20,648 nucleotides of DNA, taken from positions 1 through 20,648 of the forward strand of contig JAIXRB010000052.1 of NCBI GenBank assembly GCA_027485405.1, in the 5' to 3' direction. A program made the position numbers and the translations under genes. The notes under the pieces are model-generated. The model did no database searches. It worked only from the letters and a program-made list of their open reading frames with translations, and had not been told where the DNA came from. Numbering within the stretch: the stretch's first letter is position 1; each line of letters begins with the position of its first letter. Source of the DNA: Leptospiraceae bacterium (GTDB lineage Bacteria > Spirochaetota > Leptospiria > Leptospirales > Leptospiraceae). This document shows positions 13,913-20,648 of the stretch, piece after piece.

Positions 13913-15661
13913 CACTTGGATTTTTTTCTTTCCTCTAATTCTCGTTAAATTTGCTTCAATGATCGCCGAGCTGTCCAAAAGGTAGGCGGAAGCCAGGTTC
14001 TTTCGGCTTTCTCTTCTTTCTACCTTTGCTCTTCCGATGCTTCTTTCTAAAAGCAAACTGTTCAAGAAGCGAGCGCAAGACTCAACCACCTCAAAAGCCA
14101 ATTCGTCTCTGAGTTCCGAAGTTTCAATTCCGGTAAACTCCTGGACAACAGCTTCAAACTTAGAGAATAAATCTTCTAGATCTCGGCTAACCGAAAATCC
14201 AGACATTTCTTTTCTAAAATAGTCTCGAAGAATTCCCTTATCCGTCATTCCACTCACAATTCCACCGATGCAAGCAACTGTTTGGAGCTGTGTGGTTCCT
14301 TCGTAGATATTGGTAATCCGAACATCTCTATAGATTCTAGCCACATCATAGTCTTCCGTATAGCCAGATCCACCATGGATTTGGAGAGCGTCGTAAGCTA
14401 CTTGGTTCGCAAGTTCGGTGATATAGTATTTTGAAAGCGGAGTAAGAAGTGTTGCAAGTTTTTCCCAGGTCTTGAAAGATTCAATCGCTTTGATTTCTTT
14501 TTCGGACTTTCCATTCATTCTACCTCGTTCTTCTGTCCATCGATACAAATCTACGGCTCGGCTTGCTTCGTATAGAATGCAGCGCATAGCGGCAACTTCT
14601 CGTTCCATTCGCTCCAACATTTTTCGAACAGCAGGAATGCGGTCGATGGTCTTTCCGAATTGAACGCGTTCGCTGGCATATTTTTTAGCTTCAAAATAGC
14701 CTGCCGATGCAATCCCCATAGCCTGAGCGGCAATGTTGAGTCTTGCCTGGTTCATCATCGCCATCGAGTATTTTACCAGACCCTTGCCCTCTTCCCCAAT
14801 CAAAATGCCAGGAGAGTTTTCAAACACTACTTCACAAGTCGGAGAGCAATGTAGCCCCATCTTTTTTTCGATACTGGCTACATGGATGTCTTCTGATCTA
14901 ACAAGAAAGAAGGAAAGCCCTCTTGCTCCACTGGTCGGTGACCCAGTTCTCGCTAGTGTTAAAATAATAGATGGAACCGTATCAAACCCACAAGCATGTG
15001 TGATGAAGCGTTTGGTCCCTGTGATTCGCCAAACACCTTTTTCATCCTTCACTGCTTTCGTTTGGAGATTGGGGAGATCAGAACCATAGTTTGGCTCTGT
15101 CAAAGCCATGGCACCACAGAGAGAGCCTTCAGCCATTTTTGGAACAATTTCTTGGATCATTTCTTCGGTTCCGAATCGCTCCACTGTTTCTGCTAAGTTC
15201 ATACAACCCAAAGTGATAGCAAAAGAACCATCGGCACGAGAGACAATTTCAGATAACATGGATTGAACGACAGACGGAAGCCCTAGTCCACCATAGTGTC
15301 TGTGGATCGCATAAGGGAGAAGACCTGCTGATTTGATTTTTTCTACTAAATCCACCATGGCTTTAGGGAAATGCACCTTACCCGCGTCATAGCGAAGACC
15401 TTCTTCATCCATAGGTTTTGCAACCTGAGACAATTCCTTTCCGCTAATGTCTCCAGCTGATTCTAAAGTGGATCGGTAGAATTCGAGAGCGTCTTCATAG
15501 TTTCCGGGAGCCAAGGCAAGAGTTTCGGTGCCCGACTTGGAGTATTCGGCAAAGTCGGCAAATCCTTCTTCATAGGAATCAATGATCTCTTTCCACTGAG
15601 TCAGTGAGTCGAAGTGTTCCTTTAAATCGTCGTTATCTAAAAAGTAATTGCTAATGATCAT
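13898..15661 (-). CDS. Acyl-CoA dehydrogenase (large, DmdC/FadE-like)
   Basis: The 587-residue flavoenzyme oxidises acyl-CoA to the 2-enoyl-CoA. Visible blocks are MALTEPNYGSDLPNLQTKA (FAD/substrate loop), KRFITHACGF, the Arg-rich ERVQFGKTIDRIPAVRKML helix, QIHGGSGYTEDYDVARIYRDVRITNIYEGTTQLQ with catalytic Glu454 and a C-terminal helical extension. At ~590 residues it is longer than classical 380-residue enzymes and matches the group that includes 3-methylmercaptopropionyl-CoA dehydrogenase and long acyl-CoA dehydrogenases; the chain specificity cannot be read. ATG 15661 has GAGGA 6 nt upstream. It lies 53 bp downstream of the globin gene and could be read through from that promoter. In a beta-oxidising spirochaete this is ordinary metabolism. 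Confidence 0.92.
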   Translation of the reverse strand: MIISNYFLDNDDLKEHFDSLTQWKEIIDSYEEGFADFAEYSKSGTETLALAPGNYEDALEFYRSTLESAGDISGKELSQVAKPMDEEGLRYDAGKVHFPKAMVDLVEKIKSAGLLPYAIHRHYGGLGLPSVVQSMLSEIVSRADGSFAITLGCMNLAETVERFGTEEMIQEIVPKMAEGSLCGAMALTEPNYGSDLPNLQTKAVKDEKGVWRITGTKRFITHACGFDTVPSIILTLARTGSPTSGARGLSFFLVRSEDIHVASIEKKMGLHCSPTCEVVFENSPGILIGEEGKGLVKYSMAMMNQARLNIAAQAMGIASAGYFEAKKYASERVQFGKTIDRIPAVRKMLERMEREVAAMRCILYEASRAVDLYRWTEERGRMNGKSEKEIKAIESFKTWEKLATLLTPLSKYYITELANQVAYDALQIHGGSGYTEDYDVARIYRDVRITNIYEGTTQLQTVACIGGIVSGMTDKGILRDYFRKEMSGFSVSRDLEDLFSKFEAVVQEFTGIETSELRDELAFEVVESCARFLNSLLLERSIGRAKVERRESRKNLASAYLLDSSAIIEANLTRIRGKKKIQVPVPV

Positions 15662-15714
15662 GTATTGTCCTCTTTTCTAAAATCCGCTCTCTTATAGACT
15701 TAACAAACTAATCG

Positions 15715-16140
15715 CTAAGGCGAGCTTTTTTGGTTTACCATCCAAAGAGAAAACTGCTCTAAAAACTGCCAAAGTATTTTTTTCTGCGTTTCATTTAACA
15801 AAGACTTTTCCAGAGCAATAGAGTAGCAACCGAGCCAAACCTGCCGAGCTTCCTCAGTGATCTCCCATTGAAAATGACGTGCCCTCATCCGAGCCGGCCC
15901 TCGTTTTTCTGCATAGTAAGCTGGTCCTCCCGTGACTTGGATTAGAAAATCAGCCTGATGCTCCGCCGGTTTTGTAAAATCTGCTGGAAATAGGTCTCGG
16001 ATGGAGGACTTGGCAATTTCTTTGTAAAAATTCTCAGCCAGGGCACGAAAGGAGGCTTCCCCTACTTCTAAAAACAGGGTCGAAAGCCCTGGAATTTCGC
16101 GCGGAGGTCCTTGGGGAGGGGTATAGATTTCACGGTTCAT
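15715..16140 (-). CDS. Truncated haemoglobin, group II
   Basis: The 141-residue product has the 2/2 globin features: ENFYKEI with Tyr39 at B10, FPADFTKPAEHQADFLIQVTGGPAYYAEKRG, proximal His89 in RMRARHFQWEI and Trp101 at G8 (EEARQVWLGC), which is typical of group II (HbO). It would bind O2/NO and may act in NO or peroxide detoxification or electron transfer in the cytoplasm. ATG 16140 has GGAG 5 nt upstream. It is divergent from the peroxiredoxin gene, with two palindromic boxes between; the nearer one is 63 bp upstream of this start, so co-regulation is possible. No distinct promoter was identified for this direction. Confidence 0.88.
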   Translation of the reverse strand: MNREIYTPPQGPPREIPGLSTLFLEVGEASFRALAENFYKEIAKSSIRDLFPADFTKPAEHQADFLIQVTGGPAYYAEKRGPARMRARHFQWEITEEARQVWLGCYSIALEKSLLNETQKKILWQFLEQFSLWMVNQKSSP

Positions 16141-16203
16141 ATAGGCTCCGACACTAATCGGCTTTCCAATTAGGCAAAGCCAAAAAAGCAGTTTGGAAGG
16201 ATA

Positions 16204-16218
16204 TGCAACTCAGTTGCA
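16204..16218. promoter_or_regulatory. Fur/Zur-type box, upstream copy at globin/peroxiredoxin
   Basis: TGCAAC-TCA-GTTGCA is a perfect 6-3-6 inverted repeat 7 bp upstream of the peroxiredoxin -35 and 63 bp before the globin start. It has the same half-site as the metal-operon box at 11528-11542. Confidence 0.7.
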
Positions 16219-16225
16219 AAAAATC

Positions 16226-16254
16226 TTGACGGTCTTAGGATAAATTCCGATATT
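16226..16254 (+). promoter_or_regulatory. Promoter of the peroxiredoxin gene
   Basis: TTGACG (16226-16231), a 17-bp spacer and GATATT (16249-16254) make a good sigma-70-type promoter, predicting a start near 16261 and a leader of about 45 nt to the ATG at 16307. Confidence 0.65.
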
Positions 16255-16269
16255 TGCAATTGAATTGCA
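16255..16269. promoter_or_regulatory. Fur/Zur-type box, downstream copy at peroxiredoxin
   Basis: TGCAAT-TGA-ATTGCA is a perfect 6-3-6 inverted repeat beginning at the base after the -10 and covering the predicted transcription start. The placement relative to the -10 is the same as for the box at 11528-11542. Confidence 0.7.
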
Positions 16270-16306
16270 TTTGTCTCAAGTCAAATCTCTGGAGAAATCA
16301 GGAACC

Positions 16307-16834
16307 ATGAACGTACTTCTCGGAACCAAAGAAATCGAGTTAACTGGTAAAAAGCCAAATGAAGGATTTCGATGGGTAAAGCCTTTTCGACTTCCACCAG
16401 CTTACAATACTAAGAAGGCTCTATCCGAACGAGACTTAGAACAAGGGCTTGTCATTCTCTCCACTCTACCCAATATCCATTCTCATGCCTGTGCCGCCCA
16501 GGTTCTAGACCTGGAAGAAGAGTGCAAACGACGCGAGCTAAATGCTAAAATACTGCATGTAGCCTGCGATTGCCCGGACCATTGGGATGAAGTTCGGAAG
16601 CTCCATCCTTTTTTGAAGGCAAAAGGGTTCACATTCGAAGACGCAAACCAGAAAGACATCAATGTGTTTTCTGAATCCCTAGGCGTAGGTGTAAAGGGGT
16701 CCAAACGGATCGCACATGGTTTGTTTGCCTTTTTGGATGGTAGTCTGGTAAAAGCCTATATCCCAAGACAACAGTATGGAATTCCAAACATCAAAAAGTT
16801 TTTAGATTCCGTCGAAGAAAAAGCTAAACTGTAA
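16307..16834 (+). CDS. Peroxiredoxin, Tpx-like
   Basis: The 175-residue thioredoxin-fold protein resembles thiol peroxidase. The sequence LVILSTLPNIHSHACAAQ holds the peroxiredoxin active-site pattern P55-x3-S59-x2-C62, with Ser in place of the usual Thr. Conserved later parts are HVACDCPDHW, FSESLGVGV, the Arg near residue 137 (SKRIAHGLFAFLDG) and a C-terminal helix. It should reduce H2O2 or organic peroxides in the cytoplasm. Cys73, Cys87 and Cys89 are candidate resolving cysteines; the Tpx resolving site itself is not obvious. His58/His60 next to the peroxidatic Cys and C-x-C-P-x-H at 87-92 are unusual. ATG 16307, with AGGA 4 nt upstream, is the start; a TTG at 16265 lies within the operator and promoter start region. 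Confidence 0.8.
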   Translation: MNVLLGTKEIELTGKKPNEGFRWVKPFRLPPAYNTKKALSERDLEQGLVILSTLPNIHSHACAAQVLDLEEECKRRELNAKILHVACDCPDHWDEVRKLHPFLKAKGFTFEDANQKDINVFSESLGVGVKGSKRIAHGLFAFLDGSLVKAYIPRQQYGIPNIKKFLDSVEEKAKL

Positions 16835-17716
16835 CTAGAAAAAAGCGATTTCCCCTTCTTTATAGTTTTTCAGGGCATGAGTTATTATTCTCAGCTCATT
16901 TTCATCCAGGATAGCTTCGTGTAAGAGCAAAAAGTCCATGGCATTGGTTCTATCTTCTTCTTTTGTATTGATCAGTTCGTGCAAAAGAATGGAAAGCCGG
17001 TTCTTGTTACGTGATTTTGGTTGCAAAGTTCTTTCTACCTCCGGTGGAAATTCATTTTTCATCTGTTTTGCGAATATTTCCCAAACTGAAATACCCTCGA
17101 GGAGGATTTCGATTTCTGTTAAAAAATGGTTTGCCTCTTCTGATACCGACTCAGACAGAACCATTACCATTCGCATATACCCATATAAGGTGGGATTTCG
17201 ATAAAAAACTCTGTTCAGATCTTGTTTGGGAATGTCGGTAAATAAATGAATCAGTCGATCCATCCCTAAGTTCTCTTCATCGATTTTGTTGAAGAAAACT
17301 TCCCAAGCTTTTGCATCTAAGTTTGCGAGCAATTGGATTTTCAATGCAGGGTCTTTGCTTGTGATATCTTCTTCTATCAAGAGTCTCAAACTTTGATTAG
17401 CTGAGATATGTTTTGCCATTCTCGAAAAGTAGACAATATAATCAGTGTTTCCTTCTTTGATATAGGAGCCCAATCCATGATAGATGAAATTGAGAAGAAA
17501 AGAAAGTGGAAGGTCTTCTTGGTTTAGAAGTTCTATCAACTCTGGTTCATTTCTTAGAATCCAAGCATAACTGATAAAGTAATCCCTAAGATCATCTGTT
17601 TCCATGATAATCTCGAGAAACTGCTTCTTATCTTCGGACTTTGAGAGAAAGACTAGGATTTCCTTAGCTTTTTCTGGGGATGCCTGAAACCAAAAATCTT
17701 TTAGTAGTAGGCTCAT
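16835..17716 (-). CDS. Unrecognised helical protein, tandem family member 1
   Basis: The 293-residue product has no signal, membrane segment or known motif and is predicted almost wholly alpha-helical and acidic. It shares its whole plan with the protein encoded at 19366-20262 and the partial one at 20270-20648. Shared elements are FWFQASPEKAKEILVFL at the N-terminus, a YAWxxRxEPEL-type helix, FLLNFIYHGLGSY, the core DPALKIQLLANLDAKAWEVFFNKIDEENL, and RNPTLYGYMRMVMVLSES. A variable linker and the C-terminal segment LLLHEAILDENELRIITHAL follow. Some helices look like repeat units, so a helical-repeat adaptor is possible. Its stop codon begins one base after the convergent peroxiredoxin stop ends. 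ATG 17716 has GAAACC upstream and a weak ribosome site. The function is unknown. Confidence 0.75.
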   Translation of the reverse strand: MSLLLKDFWFQASPEKAKEILVFLSKSEDKKQFLEIIMETDDLRDYFISYAWILRNEPELIELLNQEDLPLSFLLNFIYHGLGSYIKEGNTDYIVYFSRMAKHISANQSLRLLIEEDITSKDPALKIQLLANLDAKAWEVFFNKIDEENLGMDRLIHLFTDIPKQDLNRVFYRNPTLYGYMRMVMVLSESVSEEANHFLTEIEILLEGISVWEIFAKQMKNEFPPEVERTLQPKSRNKNRLSILLHELINTKEEDRTNAMDFLLLHEAILDENELRIITHALKNYKEGEIAFF

Positions 17717-17808
17717 GGTTTCTTTGACTCAATAAATCAAAATTTCCCAACGCAGATTCCTTGACTTATAGGTAGAATGATTCTAAGGTTTTGAAATTCA
17801 GAGGGTTT

Positions 17809-18327
17809 ATGTATAGAAGTAAGATCATTTTGGTATTTATTTTTAGTTTGGGATTTCTTTTCCCTATTCTATCCACGCCGGCAAAAAAGGAAAAAGTGCG
17901 CACCGAGGAAACAGCGAGCGCAGCCACAAGCTCGGCTTCTGGCAAGACAGGGTTGTTGTTACAAACTGTAGGAACATTGGCGGCTCAAGGGCTGTATTTA
18001 ACGTACACTTCGATCGGGGCATTGACCGATGGTTTTTCAGCACAAGCGTATGACAAAGAAACAACGCAATCTTTAATGGCTGGGTATATCAACCTAAGTA
18101 AGGTTTGTAGAGACCAATTGGGAATTCTTGTTTCAGAAGGCAAGCTCTCTCCGGAAGACAAAAAAGTGTTACGAGAAATTGAAGTGACCTATGGATTTCT
18201 TATCAACCAAGGGCAGGCTTTCTTGGACTACATTGAATCAGGAGACCAAACCTATTTAGGAACCTTTGATGAAAACAGAAAATTGGCTTGGGCTCGCATT
18301 GTCAAAATTCTCCAGATTCCGGAATAA
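17809..18327 (+). CDS. Small exported protein, unknown function
   Basis: The 172-residue product begins MYRSKIILVFIFSLGFLFPILSTPAKKEK, a signal peptide with cleavage likely near STPA. A Lys/Ala/Ser linker, then a helical domain with GLYLTYTSIGALTDGFSAQAYDKETTQ and a helix pair ending WARIVKIL follow. There is one mature Cys (in KVCRDQLG). No family is recognised. The frame is open to TTG 17791; ATG 17809 is preferred because AGAGG lies 4-5 nt upstream, whereas the TTG has AAGG only 2 nt away. TTGACT at 17761 could be a -35, but the -10 is weak. The gene stands alone on the plus strand between two minus-strand genes, and its last 76 nt overlap the convergent acyltransferase gene. Confidence 0.7.
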   Translation: MYRSKIILVFIFSLGFLFPILSTPAKKEKVRTEETASAATSSASGKTGLLLQTVGTLAAQGLYLTYTSIGALTDGFSAQAYDKETTQSLMAGYINLSKVCRDQLGILVSEGKLSPEDKKVLREIEVTYGFLINQGQAFLDYIESGDQTYLGTFDENRKLAWARIVKILQIPE

Positions 18328-19391
18328 ACAAAAGTTACACAAAACAATAGAAACACGATTAAGCATGTAAATAGGAAGCTGGAGAGATCTTTATCATTGG
18401 TTTCTGAGACAAAAAAGCCAAAGATAGATTTTCTAAATTCAGCATAAAATTTGGTTCGAGCCATGACTCCCGACCAGAAGAAGACAAAAAGTGCATGCTT
18501 TCCAAAAATGGAAAACAGAGAGGGCATACTTTTTTCAAACCATTGGAACAATGAGTAAAAGCCAATGGCAAACCCACCAGTCCAAAAGACAAAAGACATG
18601 GTCCAAAGCGATTTGTTCCACGGAATGAAAAAGGAGAACATATAGCCGAGAATCATAATAAACAAAGATACCAATACTTGCCTTTGCAGAATTTTCACTC
18701 CTCGGCATGGATCCTGACTCTTTTGCCAAGAAGCAAAGAATCCCCCTAGAGCAACAGTAGACAGCGCCGTCACGCTGGATAAAATCCCCTCTGGATCTAG
18801 AGTTTTTGTTTCTTTCCAGATATGGATTCCTAATACCGTCTGATCCAAGTATGATGCTAGATTTCCATCTAACTCTAGATTATACCAACCAAAACTCCAC
18901 AGCCCTGCTCCAGAAACAGCTATCCCTTTGAGCAAAAATGATACGAGAATGCCAATTCCGATCGCAAAGTAAACCAATCTCTGGGCTGAAACAAATTCCA
19001 AAAGCAAACTAAATACAAAAGAAAGTAGAGCAATTCTTTGGAGCACTCCAGGAATTCGCATGGAAGAAAAATCGAATTTAGGAAAGGCATTCAAGAAAAG
19101 CCCAGCCAGTAGTAGAATCAAAAAACGAAACAACCATTTTGAATAAGGTGCTGGTTTGCCCAAGCGGTTTCCTTTTTGCAAAAAACTGCTAAAGCCCACA
19201 ATCCAAAGAAAAAAGGGAAAAATGAAATCAGCAGGGTAACACCCATTCCACTTTGCATGCTCTAAAAAACTATATTGGGAAGACCAGGAACCAGGCAGGT
19301 TTACAAATAGCATTAAAAAGACGGTAAAGCCTCGGAATTCATCCAAGGCTAGGTCTCTGGGTTGATTAGACAAATTTACCGAACCTTGCAT
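18252..19391 (-). CDS. Membrane acyltransferase, HGSNAT/COG4299-like
   Basis: The 379-residue inner-membrane protein has about ten hydrophobic segments. It matches heparan-alpha-glucosaminide N-acetyltransferase-like proteins (NagX/COG4299): RDLALDEFRGFTVFLMLFVNLPGSW at the N-terminus, LEHAKWNGCYPADFIFPFFLWIVGFS, MRIPGVLQRIALLSF, LDPEGILSSVTALSTVALGGFF and FGKHALFVFFWSGV. It likely moves an acetyl group across the membrane to an amino sugar, but the substrate is unknown. ATG 19391 overlaps the upstream helical-protein gene by 26 nt, indicating coupling; no good ribosome site is seen, and TTG 19373 is an alternative. The final ~20 residues extend over the end of the convergent plus-strand gene. 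Confidence 0.82.
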   Translation of the reverse strand: MQGSVNLSNQPRDLALDEFRGFTVFLMLFVNLPGSWSSQYSFLEHAKWNGCYPADFIFPFFLWIVGFSSFLQKGNRLGKPAPYSKWLFRFLILLLAGLFLNAFPKFDFSSMRIPGVLQRIALLSFVFSLLLEFVSAQRLVYFAIGIGILVSFLLKGIAVSGAGLWSFGWYNLELDGNLASYLDQTVLGIHIWKETKTLDPEGILSSVTALSTVALGGFFASWQKSQDPCRGVKILQRQVLVSLFIMILGYMFSFFIPWNKSLWTMSFVFWTGGFAIGFYSLFQWFEKSMPSLFSIFGKHALFVFFWSGVMARTKFYAEFRKSIFGFFVSETNDKDLSSFLFTCLIVFLLFCVTFVYSGIWRILTMRAQANFLFSSKVPK

Positions 19392-20262
19392 AGTTTGCTA
19401 GTGAGGAGTGGATCAAGCTTTCTTCCCAATGATCCAAAATAACTGCACTCCCTTTTAGATAAGAAAGCACATCGGCTCTCTCTTCAGAAATCAGTGATTT
19501 CACAGAATGAAGTATTTTAGTTATTCTAGTTATATTTCTGTCGCGAGGAGATCTGTTCTTTTCCGATTTTAAGTCGTACTCCGCTTTAATGTCTAAGTTA
19601 AATTTTTCCCAAACGTAGATGGATTCTAAAATCTCAGCCAGAGTCTCTTTCAGTTTCTTCCCTTTTTCATCAATGGAATTTGGGTCACTGAGGCTTGACC
19701 CAGAAATCATCATCATCCTAAGGTACATGTACAATGTTGGACTGTTGAATAGAATCTTACGGATCTCCGATTCCTTTAGGCTAGTGAAAATTCCAATGAG
19801 TGCCTGCAAGGTGATGTTCTCACCGTCGATCATATCAAAGTAAGCTTCCCAGGTTTGTGGGTCTAAATTGGAGAGGAGATGGATTTTCAAAGTTGGATCT
19901 CTTTCCATTTCAGTAGCTAAAGAGAGAATTCTTAAGCTAGACTCGGGACCCAGTAGTAATTTGAGCTCGGTGTAGTATTCTCCCGAGTCGAACTTTCCCA
20001 ATTGAAAGTGTTTGCCAAAGCCGAAGTAAACAAACCTTAGTAGGAGCCAAGACGGGAAGTCACCATGGTTTAAAAGTTTGCGAACACTCTCTTCGGATCT
20101 ATAGAGCCAAACATATTCAAAAACAAAATCCGCAATCGCATCATTCTTTTCTAGAAATGCATTCCAACCTTTGAAAGTCTTACTTTGAGTTATCCGTTCA
20201 AAGACTTGAATCGTTTCGTTTGGAGAAGCAGAAAGCCAAAATTGCTTGTGGAACCATTTCAT
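19366..20262 (-). CDS. Unrecognised helical protein, tandem family member 2
   Basis: The 298-residue paralogue of the proteins at 16835-17716 and 20270-20648 begins MKWFHKQFWLSASPNETIQVFERI. It keeps the FVYFGFGKHFQLG block, the core DPTLKIHLLSNLDPQTWEAYFDMIDGENI, ILFNSPTLYMYLRMMMISGSS, and the C-terminal LKGSAVILDHWEESLIHSSLANY. No signal or membrane segment is present and no function is recognised. Its ATG follows the upstream paralogue's stop by 7 nt (TAA AAATAAA ATG), with no Shine-Dalgarno, so translation is probably coupled. It overlaps the acyltransferase gene by 26 nt, giving a three-gene run. Confidence 0.78.
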   Translation of the reverse strand: MKWFHKQFWLSASPNETIQVFERITQSKTFKGWNAFLEKNDAIADFVFEYVWLYRSEESVRKLLNHGDFPSWLLLRFVYFGFGKHFQLGKFDSGEYYTELKLLLGPESSLRILSLATEMERDPTLKIHLLSNLDPQTWEAYFDMIDGENITLQALIGIFTSLKESEIRKILFNSPTLYMYLRMMMISGSSLSDPNSIDEKGKKLKETLAEILESIYVWEKFNLDIKAEYDLKSEKNRSPRDRNITRITKILHSVKSLISEERADVLSYLKGSAVILDHWEESLIHSSLANYARFGKFV

Positions 20263-20269
20263 TTTATTT

Positions 20270-20648
20270 TTAAAAGAGTGTTCCGTTTTTTAAGAAATTT
20301 TTATAAGCATCACCTATCACCTGTACTTCCCAATCATCCAAGACAACACCGCTTGCTTTTAAGAAAACCAGGTGATTGTGTCTATTTGATTCGGAAAGCT
20401 CGAGTATATAGTAAAAGATAGCCTTCAGCCTACGCGGATCTCTGTCTTTCATAGTTTTGGCCTTCTCAACTCCAAAGTCAAAAACCTTTTTTTGCTTATC
20501 TACAAATTTTTGCCAAGTCTCAATTTGCTCCAAATAAGTTACAATTTGTACTTCCAAAGCAGTGATTTGGTCATCTATAGATCGATCTGCATAAAGCATT
20601 AGAGATTGTAGATATGAAGATAGAATTGGATTTTGAAATAGTATCGTC
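20270..20648 (-). CDS. Unrecognised helical protein, tandem family member 3 (partial)
   Basis: The C-terminal part of a third paralogue is cut by the window edge. The frame stays open through the edge: before Met at 20599 it reads TILFQNPILSSYLQSL, matching ILFNSPTLYMYLRMMM and VFYRNPTLYGYMRMVM in the other two. A helix-rich linker with a coiled-coil-like stretch (QITALEVQIVTYLEQIETW) and the C-terminal motif LKASGVVLDDWEVQVIGDAYKNF follow. About 126 residues are visible. An internal Met at 20599 is not the start. Its stop is 7 nt before the next paralogue. Confidence 0.75.
   Translation of the reverse strand, partial: TILFQNPILSSYLQSLMLYADRSIDDQITALEVQIVTYLEQIETWQKFVDKQKKVFDFGVEKAKTMKDRDPRRLKAIFYYILELSESNRHNHLVFLKASGVVLDDWEVQVIGDAYKNFLKNGTLF

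Noticed and set aside
16150..16195. GGCTTT...AAAGCC inverted repeat upstream of the globin gene
   Set aside because: The T-run is on the wrong side for termination of the globin strand and the 6-bp stem is modest; no role could be supported.
16265..16306. TTG start for the peroxiredoxin
   Set aside because: It lies within the operator and next to the predicted transcription start; ATG 16307 has a ribosome site.

Overview
The window looks like a spirochaete chromosome, most likely Leptospira or a close relative. Base composition is about 40% GC by eye, TTG/GTG starts are frequent, and there are several lipoproteins whose short signal peptides end in a loose lipobox and are followed by an acidic/Lys linker and a Leu/Ala-rich stretch. 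There are no rRNA, tRNA, CRISPR, prophage or IS genes in view. All function calls rest on motif reading; no search was run.

Layout. (1) 1-1591, minus strand: a frameshifted AhpD-like carboxymuconolactone decarboxylase, a uracil-DNA-glycosylase-superfamily protein and the start of a lipoprotein, probably one transcript. (2) 1592-3640: a gene-poor accessory stretch with a lone family-2 glycosyltransferase (TIGR04283-like), a VapB-type antitoxin with a truncated VapC, and a small orphan ORF. (3) 3771-5639: a repeat-built lipoprotein (five NHL blades, a Thr linker encoded by a hexanucleotide microsatellite, seven ~41-residue repeats). (4) 5833-13862: a zinc/metal acquisition island. On the minus strand lie two paralogous Cys/His lipoproteins, a His-rich outer-membrane beta-barrel, the ABC transporter (binding protein, ATPase, permease) and a methyltransferase. 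A divergent lipoprotein carrying an HGDHYH motif, reminiscent of AztD-type zinc chaperones, sits on the plus strand. (5) 13898-16834: an acyl-CoA dehydrogenase, a truncated haemoglobin and a divergent peroxiredoxin. (6) 16835-20648: three tandem paralogues of an unrecognised helical protein family, interspersed with an exported protein and a membrane acyltransferase.

The most interesting signal is a 15-bp 6-3-6 palindrome, consensus TGCAACTGAGTTGCA. Three perfect inverted repeats and two imperfect copies occur only in promoter regions of the metal island (11528-11569 and 12368-12382) and between the globin and peroxiredoxin genes (16204-16269). At two promoters a copy abuts the -10 element and another lies at or just upstream of the -35. 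This is what a Fur-family repressor, probably Zur, would use. It predicts one regulon joining zinc import, new lipoproteins, a dedicated outer-membrane channel, a peroxiredoxin and a globin. The regulator gene is not in the window, and the metal is inferred.
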